A stretch of 64,000 nt of DNA from Pseudovirgaria hyperparasitica (taxonomy: Eukaryota > Ascomycota > Dothideomycetes > Acrospermales > Acrospermaceae), in the NCBI RefSeq assembly GCF_010093815.1, contig NW_022985551.1:1165311-1229310 (forward strand), in the 5' to 3' direction. Under the pieces are notes generated by a model, which made no database searches, was not told the DNA's origin, and saw only the letters and a program-made list of their open reading frames with translations. The position numbers and the translations under genes are program-made. Each line of letters starts with the position of its first letter. The stretch's first letter is position 1. Below are positions 10,070 through 22,543 of this stretch, in pieces.

Positions 10070-11106
10070 TCACCTTGATGGCGCAACTGTACATATACTT
10101 ATCAGTTATGCCCTTAAGATTCAAGTGGGACACTGATGAATGATTGGAATCTTTGGTACGGTTGCACAATATATCGGGCAGTCGCACGCATACCGGCCTT
10201 TCAAAGAATGTATGAAATCAAGCACCCTACAGTCGTGACCATTTTGTCGTGACGGTACCTAAGTGCTGAGACGTGCCCCAGTTTAATTTCCACATGTTCG
10301 CGTCATCGTTACCTCCATGCCAGTCTCGCAAAATGTTTTCCACTCATAATATCCCTGCTGTACCACCCTGGTCGCTTTCTGTTTCTGCATAATTGATGAA
10401 AGAACTGTAGAAAACACACCAACAGGAACGAGAGAATGCGGAAGTCTTGTCGTCTTCTATCCATTCGGACCTGAAGTCATAACGTTATCACGCCTTGGCT
10501 GCCTCTGTTGGAACCAGATCTTGCATTTTCTTACATCGGATTTTGTGCAATTGCCATCAGCGTCATCAATTGCCATGTCCAAACTGATCGCCCCACATTA
10601 TCGACCAGGCGGTCCCATAATCCCCCAATCCATCTGCATTCCAGTAGCACTTGCAGCCTCGCCACCCATATTGCCGCTGTTGTACACATATCTGATCCTG
10701 CTTGAAAATACCCGACATGCATGCTCGCGACGGGCACATCATGTGTCCACCCAACATTATCAAGCTGCCAGGTCACGATAATGCATCGGTTAGGTCGCTC
10801 AACCTATTCTGGTCTGGTCATAGCTATGATCAAATGCCAACATCTCCACTATAGAATCAAAGTAGTGATCTCATTTGCTGTAGCGGTATCACATCATCCA
10901 CCGAAACCAGGTACTAGCCTTGTGTTTTGAGAGCTCTCAATCGGGACGTGATACATATCCTCCATGTCATCGCAGTCACATTGATGTCACCAATGCCCTG
11001 GTTAGCTTGCGGCCTTGCGCACGGCTGCTATAATTGTCTTCCAGAGCCATCCTGTCAATTTTGAGTGCCAGATCTGACAGTCCTTCGTCTAATTGACACT
11101 CTCAAG
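10070..11106. other. Intergenic region, TRM1 to rds1-like
   Basis: About 1.0 kb with no supportable gene. Several overlapping 60-86 codon frames at 10508-10930 occur on both strands over the same bases, which argues for chance open frames. The right part is the promoter of the ferritin-like gene. Confidence 0.5.
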
Positions 11107-12658
11107 ATGTTTTCAAAGAGAGTCCTCATCTCCCTCGCGGCGTATGCTGCTGCATTCCCGGCCCCAGAGCCACAGGTTGCAGGCTATACTGACGCTAATG
11201 CTCCGTACGCGGATGATGCGCCAACGCCTGTTACAAATATTGCCAGTTCGTTCGGCCCTGGCTCTCAGATCCCTTACACAGTGGTCACTCCTGCTGTTGC
11301 TGCTCCTCCTCGTGTCAGTGGTGCTGCCGGTGTATTGACTGGGCACACCAGCCATGGTCCGTATGAAGGGACGCCTACAACTATCGGTGCTGTTCAAGCA
11401 CCCACAACTTTGGGTGCACAGATTCCGATGTTGCCGCCGAATCCAACTGCGACGTATTACAATAAAGATGGAACGCTTCAAGAGCCGGCTCCAGTACCGT
11501 ACCAGCCAGCTGGTGAGTCATTCAAGTTCACTAATATGGTGGAGACATGCTGATATCGTTCCAGGTGGTCTAGGAACCAACGGCACTGAGCCACGATATA
11601 TGGTGAACAGTGACTTCGACTTTGAGTCTCTGTCGCTAGGTCTCTATCAGGAGTGGATCGAGCTCGATTTGTTCAATAACGGACTAGCAACATTCTCTGA
11701 AGAAGACTTCCTTGCTGCAGGCTTGACGGGTGAAGATCGCGCTCTCATCGCGTTCATGGCCCAGCAAGAAACTGGGCATGCAACTCTTCTGACCAACATG
11801 CTTGGTGAAGCTGCGCCAGGCCAGTGCACATACAACTACCCATACAGCACTGTCCGCGAGTTTGTCGACTTCAACCAGAAATTAACCAAATGGGGCGAGT
11901 GTGGTGTTTGGGGTTTTATCAACCATCTCGACTCTCGCGAAGCTGGTCAACTACTAGCTCAGTCAATCGCTACGGAGACACGTCAACAAATGTCGTTCCG
12001 CCAGATGCTCGGGCAGCATCCTTATCCCTTCTGGTTTTCGACTGGTATTCCACAGTCTTGGGCTTGGACATACTTAGCTCCCTACATCTCCTCGTGTCCG
12101 GAGAATACCACGCGCCTCGCATGGCAAAACTTCCCGGCTCTTACCATCGTTAACCAAGCCAATCCTAACAGATGGAATCCAAACAACACCGCGCCTGGTG
12201 AGGTTGTTGGCCAGCGTGTCGCTGATCCTAGTAACTCGACGATTCCTGATGAGGAGAGCTGTGTCAACCTGAACGTGACCGGTTATGGCTGCGGACCAGC
12301 TATCAGCCGTAATCGAACGAATCCTCTTTCATTTCCCGGAAAGATTCTGAATCTCAAATGGGAAGAACCAGGCCTGGCAGTCGGCCCCAACAATAGCTAT
12401 GTCACCTCGACCACTGCGGCACAGCCCGCCTTTGTTGCTTGGGTTTCGCAGCTCAACCTGACATACACTCCCTTAACCATTACTGGCCAGAATGAGGGTT
12501 GGACGTATCAGCCTGCTGGCGAAGTGTACGAGGGCGACCCGGCTGTCAACGGTACCATGTTCGTTGCTTTGACTGATACGAACATGACCTTCACCGCTTT
12601 TAATTTGTCAAACATCAATCCGCACGTTCGCGCTCTTGGGTTATACACCGCTGGGTGA
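11107..12658 (+). CDS. Secreted Rds1-like stress protein with ferritin-like domain
   Basis: Resembles the fission yeast stress-responsive Rds1 and related fungal secreted proteins with a ferritin-like fold (Pfam Ferritin_2 type); biochemical role not established. Exons are 11107-11512 and 11565-12658 (intron GTGAGT..TTCCAG, phase 1), 499 residues. It has an N-terminal signal peptide (FSKRVLISLAAYAAAFPAP), then a ~110-residue Pro/Thr/Ala-rich linker, then the ferritin-like part beginning near NSDFDFESLSLGLYQEW, with metal-site-like E (EWIELDLF) and E-x-x-H (QQETGHATLL) on consecutive helices. Many N-x-S/T sites in the C-terminal third support secretion. A longer frame from 11354 in another phase is a shadow that simply runs through the intron. 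Whether metal is bound is unknown. Confidence 0.85.
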
Positions 12659-12972
12659 GCAACGTGTCGAACAGAAAGTGTTGTATTTTGAAGAATTATT
12701 GTTGTTTAATGATGTATGATCGGACGAAGTTTACAGTACATAATAAGGCACGATGATGTTGTATAATATTGAATGAATTGCAACATTTATCAGATTATCT
12801 ACATAAGTCGTTCCCTAGCGTGACACGTGCGTAGTCAAATACGGTCTAACGCTGATTTTAGCCCACTAATGGAAGTTATCTGCTCACTCCAAATGCCCCA
12901 TCACAACATTCACTCCTTATCCGGCCTCTCCGCAAAACACCAAAGCTCCATCTCCAACTTGGCGATGTAGCC
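12659..12972. other. Short intergenic region, 3' end of rds1-like / promoter of FAR1-like gene
   Basis: No gene seen. The left part is AT-rich (ATTATTGTTG, TAATATTGAATG) and fits a 3' UTR. The last 80 bp before 12973 are C-rich, typical of a fungal 5' leader. Confidence 0.5.
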
Positions 12973-14298
12973 ATGGCCGATGCCGGCCATTCCAATACGA
13001 CTCCTCTGGATCCACATCAACAACATTTCGACCCTTCACTTGTCGCGCACCATCACAACTTCAAGAATATAACGGCGAGCCACTTTGACGGCTCTGCTTC
13101 ATTACAGCAGTTCCCCAATCTGAGTCAAGGTTATGAGGAGCAACCAAGCCCGAGCGTTCACTCGAACGTACAGCATAATGTTCCCTCCACGCCCAATATA
13201 GGGATTCCAGAACACCAGTCTTTCGACATGGCTCCACCACCCGAAACCACGTTTGGCTCTTTTGCAGACCTCCACGCGTTCGCGCAATCTCATGCTGCGG
13301 CGCATGGATACGCGCTCTCAATCAACACTACTGCGAAGAACCGTGCTCGCGTCAAGCTTGCTTGTGTGTGCTACGGTAACCCAAAGAATACACATAAGCT
13401 CACAGATGAAACCCGAATTCGTAAGAATCGACTGAGCGCAAAGACTGGTTGTCGCATGTGGGTTGAAGGCAAGAAAATGGATGATGGAACCTGGGTCCTA
13501 CGGGTGGGACAAGGAAACCACAATCATGCGGGGCGCAATGTAGAAGAGTGGTCTGTACATCGACGACGGACCTGGGGCCTCGGGGGAGCAGGTGGTGGCA
13601 TTGTCGCAGGCGCTGTACCTGCAGCACAGACGCGTGTAGGCGGCAATGGCTCAGTAGGAGAAATCGTGTGGAAGATCGTCGAGACTGAAATGGCTCGTGG
13701 TTCTGCTGGTAGCGGTATCAATGAGCAAACAGGCGCGCGAGATCGTGGAGTGGGCCGCACAGTGAAGGTACTACAGGAGCGTTTACCTGGTATCCGTATC
13801 TACAAGAGAGATATTTACAACATTCGAGCACAAATCAAAAAGGCCAGACTCGAGCAGGAGCAAGCGCAAGAGAACAACGGCGATACTTCAATGACGGACT
13901 TTGGAGCAAACAGCCAGGATTTTGCAGACCTCGAGTCTCAGCTTGACCCAGCGCTCATGAGACAATGTCAACAAGCCCTTGACAACCAGCAGCAGAACGC
14001 ACAGCTGCAAGGAATGAACAATAATGGCACTCCCTCTCAGCTAATACGGCAACCCTTCATACCTGCGAGCGAACAACAGCTTCGCGCGCATGAGCAAGCG
14101 AACGAAGATGAAGTACTGCAGCTGCGCATCGAGAATCAAGATCTCCGGGATCAGATCGAGAAACTCAAGGCTGAAAGTGGTAGAAATACTAGGGAGGCCG
14201 AGAAAGCCAAAATTGAGTCGCAAAAGCTCAAAGTCCAGGTCGAGCAATTGAAGCTGGAGGTCATCTATCTTCAAACTTCTGAGAAGGATACACAGTAG
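12973..14298 (+). CDS. FAR1/MULE-type zinc-finger DNA-binding protein with coiled coil
   Basis: A 441-residue single-exon protein. After a ~90-residue low-complexity Q/H/S/P N-terminus comes a FAR1-type DNA-binding domain, related to WRKY-GCM1 zinc fingers and to the N-terminus of Mutator-like (MULE) transposases: TTFGSFADLHAFAQSHAAAHGY, Cys in KLACVCYG, Cys in KTGCRMW, and the His pair in GNHNHAG. A second MULE-like segment follows (TVKVLQERLP...IYKRDIYNIRAQIKKARL). There is no DDE catalytic core or zinc knuckle; instead the C-terminus is a Gln/Glu-rich coiled coil (about residues 365-440) likely to dimerise. It therefore looks like a domesticated transposase DNA-binding module acting as a transcription factor. 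Targets are unknown. Confidence 0.8.
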   Translation: MADAGHSNTTPLDPHQQHFDPSLVAHHHNFKNITASHFDGSASLQQFPNLSQGYEEQPSPSVHSNVQHNVPSTPNIGIPEHQSFDMAPPPETTFGSFADLHAFAQSHAAAHGYALSINTTAKNRARVKLACVCYGNPKNTHKLTDETRIRKNRLSAKTGCRMWVEGKKMDDGTWVLRVGQGNHNHAGRNVEEWSVHRRRTWGLGGAGGGIVAGAVPAAQTRVGGNGSVGEIVWKIVETEMARGSAGSGINEQTGARDRGVGRTVKVLQERLPGIRIYKRDIYNIRAQIKKARLEQEQAQENNGDTSMTDFGANSQDFADLESQLDPALMRQCQQALDNQQQNAQLQGMNNNGTPSQLIRQPFIPASEQQLRAHEQANEDEVLQLRIENQDLRDQIEKLKAESGRNTREAEKAKIESQKLKVQVEQLKLEVIYLQTSEKDTQ

Positions 14299-15026
14299 AA
14301 TTGGCGACGGCTTGTATGCCAAGGTGCGATGGAGGCATTCATGGATGATCCATGCTGGCCGTTGCACTCCGAGGTACTCCGTACTTGGTCTCAAAGCAAT
14401 TCCGCTTCGTTCAAACAGTCATTCCGATGTGCTGTTACTTTGTTTAGATTACCCATGCGGCGTTAACAAGATGTTTCGATTAAGTGTTTCTCCTCATATC
14501 TTAGCGCTACATGGTCAACCTTCATTAGGTTCCAAACCAGCTCGAAGAGCGCGATTTTCCTATTTTATCTATGCTACGCCCTCCCTGTAGTTTCGAAGGC
14601 TGTGTAGTGACATTCGAAATGGCAACCAAGTGGCGCCGACGGGGTTGGTGGCCAAGATCAGCTTCAGTCGCACCACACGGCGCAAATTTTAAGATCAACA
14701 TGGGAAGGAATGTATCGTGAGTTTTCATGGCCAATGAATTCCAGAGCCGACAGCGGAAGATTGGGTCTTCTGCTCACCAAGAGCTGCAAGGATCCACCCT
14801 GATTGCTGAGCTGTTCCGGACGGTGTGTGTCTTCCACTGCCCCTCCCCGTCCAGCTACAAGTGGAGAGCTATGATGTCGTTCGATACCTCTCTTCGCTAA
14901 CGAGGTACTCTGGGTGATCGCTCAACAAAATTTCTCCTGCCATCGATTGAGCCTGCAAAATACACCTTCTTGCGCTCGAGAAACCACAACATACTGCTCG
15001 TTGTTCATTCTTTCTAGTTGCCCATT
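14299..15026. other. Intergenic region, FAR1-like to FGGY kinase
   Basis: About 0.7 kb, no supportable gene. Short frames on both strands overlap and lack features. The final ~100 bp (CT- and CAA-rich) look like the leader of the kinase gene. Confidence 0.5.
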
Positions 15027-16974
15027 ATGTCTCAAATGCCTTTCCGGTCCACGCCTCTAAAGCGCCCCTCAAGGCAGCTTTCACTAGACCCCCGCGAGGA
15101 CCTCAACCCTCAACTGAAGCATTACATTGGTATCGATGTGGGTACGGGCAGTGCCCGTGCGTGTGTCATGAACGAGAGGGGAGATATCGTCGGGGTTGCT
15201 GCTGAGAACATTGGTCTCTGGCAGCCACAGACTGGATATTACGTACGAGCTCGTGGTTACGGTCCCATATACTCGACTGATGCAAATATATACAGGAACA
15301 ATCAACGACAGATATTTGGCGATGCATTTGCCAATCTGTACGAGAGGTAATGACCAGTCATCAAATCGACCCAGCTACCGTTCAGGGCATCGGCTTCGAC
15401 GCCACCTGCTCTCTGGCCGTCTTCTCGCATGACACGGACGAGCCAGTCGCAGTGACAGGGCCCAATTTCGAGAATGATGGGAATGACCGAAATGTCATCC
15501 TGTGGCTTGACCACCGACCGGTCGAGGAGACCAACAAAATCAATGCTACAAACCACAATTTGCTGCGATACGTTGGGGGCAAAATGTCGATCGAAATGGA
15601 AATTCCGAAGGTGTTGTGGCTGAAGAACAATATGCCAAAGGAGCTGTTTGATCGTTGTAAATTCTACGATTTAACGGATGCCTTGACGCATATTGCTACT
15701 GGCAACGAGACCCGGAGCTTCTGCAGTGTGGTGTGCAAACAGGGTTTCGTACCTGTTGGTGTGGATGGCAGTGTCAAGGGCTGGCAAGGGGACTTCCTTG
15801 AGGCGATTGGTTTGGGAGAGCTGGCTGAAGATAACTTCAAGCGAATGGGCGGCGTTAATGGAGTGGTTCAGTTTCACTCATCGCTTGTGTGGACATTTGC
15901 TAATTTTGCTGGTAGAATGGACGTTACCTGACTGCTGGGGAGATGTGTGGTACTCTCAGCGACAAAGCTGCGCAGGATATGGGCCTGGCTCCTGGTATCG
16001 CTGTGGGAAGTGGTGTCATCGATGCCTATGCTGGCTGGATCGGCACTGTTGGTGCCAAAGTCAACTTAAACTCAGATGAACTTGACAGCAGCGTAGCCAA
16101 GAACGACGTATCTCAGGCATTCACTCGCCTTGCCGCCGTTGCCGGCACGTCGACGTGCCATTTGGCTATGTCAGAGAAACCAGTCTTCGTGAATGGCGTG
16201 TGGGGACCGTACAGAGATGTGCTATTGCCCAACTACTGGATGGCGGAAGGTGGCCAGAGTGCCACCGGTGAGCTCCTCAAGCACGTACTTGAAACTCATC
16301 CTGCGATCCAAGAAGCAAACTCGGTAGCCGAAACGTTTAACACAAATATATATACCTATCTCAACGAGCATCTCGCAGAGATGGCTCAGAAAGAGAATGC
16401 ACCAAGCATCAGCTGGCTGGGCAGGCACTTCTTCTTCTACGGCGACCTATTCGGAAACCGTTCCCCAGTTGCGGACCCGAATATGAAGGGATCTGTGATT
16501 GGACTGAGCTCTGACAAGAGTCTAGATGGTCTCGCTCTCTATTACTACGCTACGATGGAGTTCATTGCTCTGCAGACTCACCAAATCGTCTCAGCCATGA
16601 ACAAGTCTGGCCACGTCATCTCTTCGATTTTCATGTCAGGATCGCAGTGCCAAAACCCTGTCCTGATGGATCTGATCGCAACCGCATGCGACATGCCCGT
16701 GCTAATCCCACGATATGTGCATGCGGCCGTTGTTCATGGTGCTGCTATGTTAGGCGCGAAAGCTGCCAGTACGGACAAAGACGGTAACAGCGAGCCGTTG
16801 TGGAACATCATGGACCGGATGAGCAAGCCTGGAAAGATCGTTCGCCCTTCGAACGATGAGAATCAGAAGAAGCTTCTACAGGCCAAGTACAAGGTCTTCT
16901 TGGAGCAATGCGAGAGCCAGCAGCGTTACAGGAAGGACATCGATGCCATTACGGAGGGCTGGGGTAAGAAATAG
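15027..16974 (+). CDS. FGGY-family carbohydrate kinase (ribulokinase type)
   Basis: Phosphorylates a pentulose such as D-ribulose, with ATP; closest type is the eukaryotic FGGY/YDR109C group. Exons are 15027-15242, 15296-15865 and 15916-16974, 614 residues. Intron 1 is GTACGA..TACAG, phase 0. The donor of intron 2 is uncertain: GTTCAG at 15866 or GTGGTT at 15863, both in phase and differing by one residue. The ATP site is IDVGTGSARA (residues ~36-45). GFDATCSLAVF and WLDHR are the family signatures for substrate and catalysis, with FFFYGDLFGNRSP and a GGQSATGELL nucleotide loop in the C-terminal half. It seems complete and intact. The substrate assignment is by family only. Confidence 0.9.
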
Positions 16975-17316
16975 GTCTATCGATTTAGCTTGCAAGGATG
17001 AGTTTGTCTATGATGATGAGAAGGCTAGGAAAAGTCCTCCGTAGTGAATTAACGTCAATAGAATAAGGTGGCATGTTTCAGCTTGCACATGTATTGCATG
17101 TACGACCCAAATCTTTTTCCTCGTGACATTCACAAGCGCCAAGCTGTAGCAGAGACCGAGGCATTCACGTCAGTGGTGGTCCGTGCTGCAAGCACAATCT
17201 GGGGCTGGGTTAGAGGTAGATCGAATGCGACAACCCAAGGGAATAACCAGCATCGCCAGCCATGAATATTCCCCCTCTCTTCACGCATTCCAACACATGA
17301 ACCAAGCATTGCGACC
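16975..17316. other. Intergenic region, kinase to TMEM135-like gene
   Basis: About 340 bp with no gene. It holds the 3' end of the kinase transcript and the short promoter of the next gene on the same strand. Confidence 0.5.
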
Positions 17317-19009
17317 ATGTCTTCCTCAGGTGCATCCTCGACTCGATCGGACAAAGTAGATCCGGTCCTCCGCAATGCGATACGATACACGGTCTCTGCA
17401 CGAGAGTACGAACTCCTCCACCAATACCTGATCTCGCGTGCGCCTGTGGTACGCAAACGAACACCACCTCCGCCGAATTACGAAGCTACCGTTAAAGACA
17501 AAGACGATTACAATGCAGCAGCTATAAGAGCGTCGGTGCGAGTCTTTATCGCCAGCTACGTCGGTTCGAAGGGCTGGGAGTTATTTACTACGAAGATATT
17601 ACGAAGAACACAGTCTCAGCAGTACGTTCCCCAGCAAGAATGCTCATATGGAATATTGAGAGCTGACATTGGCTTACAGGACGTCATCCCGTGCAATCAA
17701 GTCTCCTCATGTTCGCCTCTCGGGCTCTCTTGCGCTCATCCTTCTCTTCCACCGTCTCCTTCATCGCTTCTTCATTCGACTACGAGCACAAGTCCTTTCA
17801 GATGAGGCACGACCGTTCCGTCGGCGCAATCCACGAGTTGCGAAGACACTTACATCTCGACTTGCGCCTGCTGTAGGTGCCAGTCTAGCAGGCTTCTTTC
17901 TAGCTGTGTACCCAGCAGACCAGCTACGAGTGACCATTGCCATCTATGTCTTCACGCGAGCTTTGGAATTTGCGTATAATGGCTTGGAAAATAAGGGTCA
18001 CTTCCAGAACAGGCCATGGTGGTTTGGCTCCTGGCTCCTTATGCCCGCAGCGTGTGGACAGCTACTGCACGCCTTTGTGTTCGATCGAGATTGCTTCCCG
18101 GAGGCTTACGGGAAGTTCATTCTGAAGAACAGCCCGCGTTATATCCAGACGAGACCGGAGGGATACGCCGCAGCAGCCCCATGGCCAGGCACGTTTGAGA
18201 TCGTTGACAGTCTTGGCACCATGTCAAAGCTCAAGTGGCCGTAAGTCCTACGACTCTCCTTGTATTCACAGCACACATCGCTAATGATCTTTAGCGCGTT
18301 CGTCTCTCCTATCCTTTTCCCTAAAGCGCAAACACTTCCGCGTTCCCTCACACGTATCGCACCCATAACCTCGCCCGCACATCCTGCGATTAAACCCCTC
18401 TCCTGCGCCCTCCTCCATCCAAACGACCCCTCCTGCCTTCGGACATACATCACATACTACATACAAGCCTTCCCTGCCGTGACCCGCTTCTTCACCATCA
18501 TCTTCACTGCGCTCTCCGTATTGCGCTACAAAACATTCATTTCCGCGCCCGTTCCCTTCCTCAACGCCCTTGCCGCACGCATATTACGCATGTCGCTCTT
18601 CATCACTGGTGCCATCGGCACCTCCTGGGGCTCAATCTGTTTTTTCCAACATGCACTTCCCCGAGGATTTCTGCCTACACAGCGCTTCTTCCTTGGTGGT
18701 GCTCTGGGCGGCTTATGGGCGTTTCTCGAACGACGAGGCGGAAGAGGAAATTTCTTGTATTCGGCGAGGCTGAGTCTAGATAGTGCGTGGAAGGTGGGCG
18801 TAAAAAGGGGTTGGTGGAAGGGGGTCAAGAATGGGGATGTGTTGCTATTGGTGGCGAGTTTGGCGTTGGTTAATGCGACGTATGAGGTCGATCCTAAGGC
18901 TGTGAGTGGTGGAGTTGTTCGAAAGGGTTTGGGGATGTTGAGGGGGGACGGGTGGGTTGACAGGGCTGTCGAGAGGGAGGGTGTAGTGGAAGAGAAAGAA
19001 GAGAAATGA
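17317..19009 (+). CDS. TMEM135-like multi-pass membrane protein
   Basis: Exons are 17317-17621, 17680-18240 and 18295-19009 (introns GTACGT..TACAG and GTAAGT..TTTAG, both phase 2), 526 residues. Multiple hydrophobic helices are visible: GSLALILLFHRLL, LAPAVGASLAGFFLAVY, WWFGSWLLMPAACGQLL, and several in exon 3 (FFTIIFTALSVL, LFITGAIGTSWGSICFF). A cysteine/histidine/proline motif, SCALLHPNDPSCL, resembles the Cys-rich block of TMEM135, a protein of peroxisomes and mitochondria linked to organelle dynamics and lipid balance. The C-terminus is a charged EEKEEK tail. Family assignment rests on this motif and topology, so function is tentative. Exon 3 opens with strongly C-ending codons, unlike the end of the gene. 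Confidence 0.65.
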
Positions 19010-19768
19010 GAGTGGCCCATCATTTGCCTGTTTTATTTTGCATTGCGTTGGGCGGCTGTAATCTTGTCTGGTCTATCATGAGGCGTTGGGGGCGTGATGA
19101 GTATATACACATATATGCTCAAGGCATGCACTTTAGGAGCCGTGTAGTCTTATGATAAGCTGATCTGGTAACATACCGATCAGCAAGGGCTGTGTTTGAT
19201 GCTATGAAAATAAATGTATGGATGTAGGACTGTAGTTTGCTATCGGTGTTCGCATCTCATCTTGGTCTGTAATGGCCAAACAGGGCCCTTACAAATGCGC
19301 CAGTTGAGCCAGATCTTGAAGAAACAAAGATCTGCTCCAAGCCTGAGGCGCTATGTACTAAGGAATAGTAGGTCTGGCACTCGGAAGATCGAGGGTTAAG
19401 GAAAGAACGCCGATCGAATGTTCAATGCGTCCACAGTCTTGTGTGACTTAAGGTATGGGACAGCGATGTAGTCTACGACAATGGCACGCGTCTCTCGAGT
19501 CCGTTTAGTCTGTACGAATGCTAGTATTGTTATAGATATGAGATCCTAATGGGTTCTAGCAGGCTTAGCCGACGCATGTGTTTACAGCATTGCAGTGGTG
19601 CGAAAAGGGGTAATAGTCCTCCCATCTCGATGCATAACTGCTGCGAATGTATGCAGAATTACGAATACATACACTACGCTATGGTATCTATATATTGCCT
19701 AAAAATAAAGTCGTTGATCCCAACCGCTAACCCATGCAATGTCAAACGTAACAGGTAAGAATGCTCTA
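19010..19768. other. Convergent intergenic region
   Basis: About 0.76 kb between the converging 3' ends of the TMEM135-like (+) and S41 protease (-) genes. Only short frames without features, and AT-rich stretches (TATATATTGCCTAAAAATAAAG near 19690) that fit 3' UTR and polyadenylation sequence. Confidence 0.5.
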
Positions 19769-22543
19769 CTACCTCCTCGGACAGCCGAGCGACCTCAACG
19801 CCGAACTATCTTGTCCGACCTCACATACACCTGAGTACAACTGATTCGACACACCTCCATTCGGCCCTTGCAGCGTCGAGTCCTCGCTTAGTGTCGACAC
19901 CTTGCTATTCTGCAACGCCAGCGGATGGCAATACGTCGAGCCGCTACACCCACTAGCCGCATTCCGGTTATTGCATTTCTGCAGGCACACGTTGATAAGC
20001 TTGTACTCGCCATTGGCGCAGCGCACTTCTGTCTCTGTGCATTTGCTGTTGGACGGACAGCCGCCGGCAGACGTGCAGAGCTGGATTGAAGGTGTGCTGC
20101 GGACATCGCGCGGGCCGGCTGTGATACCGACGTCGACATCGATGGTGGAGATGATCGCGTCGGCGCCGGCGATGACATGTTTTTCCTCGACTTGCACGAG
20201 GGCTTCTTTGGGTGGTGCAGCAAGGTCAGGGGTGGCGTCTTTCGCGGCTGTGTGGCCGGTGGAGCCTTGCACGCAGAGCGTGGTGTCGTTCCAGGTTGCT
20301 TGCACGGCGTCGAGCCAGAGCTGGGTCATGTTGTAGGCGTTGTCGAGGGTGTAGTAGATGCGGCAGTCTGCGGCCAGATACTTGAATTGAAGGGGCACGT
20401 TGTCGCCATCTCGGATCTGGTCGCGGAGGTTGAAGCCTGCGTAATTTGTGAAAATGGCACTGTCGCGGTTTTGGGGCAGGATGGAGGCGGCTTCGGTGCT
20501 GAGGCCGCTTGCGTAGTCAAAGTCTACGTCGAGGAGGTCTGCTGAGTATAGGCGGGCTCCTCGACTCCCGCTGGCAGCCTGCATGGGTCCGTCGTGTGGT
20601 CGTCCACCGGCTACGATTGTTTTGACGCCGCCTTGGTAGCTCATCATCTCGGCAAAGACAACACAAGCAGAAGAACAGAGGCCGTCGGTAAGCTAAGAGC
20701 TGTCAGTATATCATATTTCGCTTTAACACACGGTCAGATACTAACAAGCACAATGTCCTCTGGGTTCCATGGCCGTTCTGTCGAAATTTGGTTCTCTGGT
20801 CCATACCCATAGGCCACCCAATTGTCGAAAGCAGCTGCCGCAAAATCGAGATCGGACAAGTTGTAGCGCTCCGTAAGGGAATAGGTAGTGTCGAGAAAAG
20901 TGCGAGGACCAGCGTATTCCGCCCAGCTCTGGAACTTTGCCTTAGTATCCGCATTGAGCCTGTCTGTAATAACCCATCTGAAGAAATACAGTCAGTTCTT
21001 GAATATTTCTTCTACCAATGGCAAAGAAAACTTACTCATCAGCAGCCAGGAGTGACCTGTTGTACTGGGCGACTTCGTCGTCCGAATTCGCGAGCGAGTC
21101 CCAGTACGTCGTATGGACTGTTCCCAAAAAGTTGGCCATATCTTGTATATGCCTGCGGCTACCAGCGAATGGCTCCAACTCCGGGAAGAACTGCTTGAAG
21201 GTGTCATAGGCTAGGAAGACTGATCCTCCAGGATTTTGCTGCAGGTCGATCACAACACGCTTTATTTTTGCCTCCTTTGCTCTCGTGATGAATTCACTGA
21301 CAGATGCCGAGAAGTTTCCAATGTCATAACCGTAGAGCTCGAATGTCGGGATACTGAGAACTGCAGTGGAGGAGTCATTGAGAAAGTATCCGGTCAATAC
21401 ACCTCCACCCGTGACAGAGAGATCTCTTTGCACAACGTCCGGGTCTGGGTAGGCGCCAAAGCTCGTTTCCGACCAAGACTGAAGTTCGCTCTCCCCGCCT
21501 TCATTATCATCTTGCCGCTTTGAGGTCGAAACAATAGGGTCATTCAACGGGCATTCGGGGTCACAGGCAGCTGGTAGAAGCCCTAACACAAAGTAGTTGT
21601 AAAAGTCCCCAGGCGTCTTCAGAGGCCCAGTCAAGTCCACCTCGTTGTAGTAAGCAACCCATTGCGTCTCAAGACTGGATCCGTTCTCGAATTTGAAGAC
21701 AAGCGTGTCGCCAGGGTAGAATGTTGCGCCACCACTAAATGCATTCAGGGCACCCATGATTTGCTGCGCAGGATATGACATTAACTGATTGTAGTCGGCG
21801 TGTGGTTCGAGCGTGCCAATAGAGTTCAGAGCTGCGAATGCTGTCAAGTAAGTATCAGGATGCTGGTCATTGATAGACGAAATCGCTGAAACAGTATAAC
21901 CATCTCTATGTGCAAGTATGTCATCTAGACTGCGGGTCAATACTCATCCATTCCAAGGATTCCCTGTGATTTTCTCACCTGTTATGTAGACTTTAGGGAC
22001 CGCCTTGCCGTCTGGAGAGGCAGATGTAATATAGTACGGACTTGAGAATGAGAATGCAGCGAGGATGCCCGAGACCAAGTCGACGTGCCCGTCATGAAAG
22101 GCATATACGACACCTTGCATGTCTGCTTCAAATTCATATTGATTCTTGTATGCGTTGTTGAGCGCATTCTGCTTGATTCTGCTCAACTCGGCGTAAAAAT
22201 CGAAAGCTGGTTGCTGGTACTCTTCGGGGGGCGACTTGAGGTAAGGGATCGTGCTGTGAAATTGCATCGTCGTGTTATAGTACTCGATGAAACGGACAGC
22301 AGGATCCGCGTAGAATGGAACACTCAACAGACACTCGTAGGCATCGCGGGCAAGAAATGCAAGAGCCCCTTCATTGTCGACCGCAGAGATGATCTGCCCA
22401 CAGATAGTCTGCGAAGGGTTGGGTATATCGCCTGCTCCAAGCACTGTTCCGATATCTATTGGCGTTCCCTGGGCATTTGGTGGAGGTGTAACGCACGTCT
22501 GACAAACGAGGCCCAAAAATCCAACAACGTCGACGCCAAACAT
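19769..22543 (-). CDS. S41-family (tail-specific protease-like) peptidase
   Basis: A serine peptidase of the fungal S41 type found in secreted or vacuolar proteins. Exons are 21979-22543, 21036-21924, 20746-20977 and 19769-20692, giving 869 residues; introns are 53-58 nt with GTGAGA, GTAAGT and GTTAGT donors. The only ATG that fits is at 22543 (MFGVDVVGFLG), a short hydrophobic start that may be a signal peptide. Recognisable blocks are AYECLLSVPF, KVYITDDIL (across intron 1), VVIDLQQNPGGSVFLAYDTFKQFFP, and after intron 3 TDGLCSSACVVFAEMM, which carries the nucleophilic Ser (about residue 570). After it lie VAGGRP and a Cys-rich segment (CNNRNAASGCSG) of possible disulfides. All parts of the family fold appear present. 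Confidence 0.85.

Noticed and set aside
10508-10930. Cluster of 60-86 codon frames on both strands
   Set aside because: They overlap one another, lack domain features and have no supporting splice pattern; probably chance.
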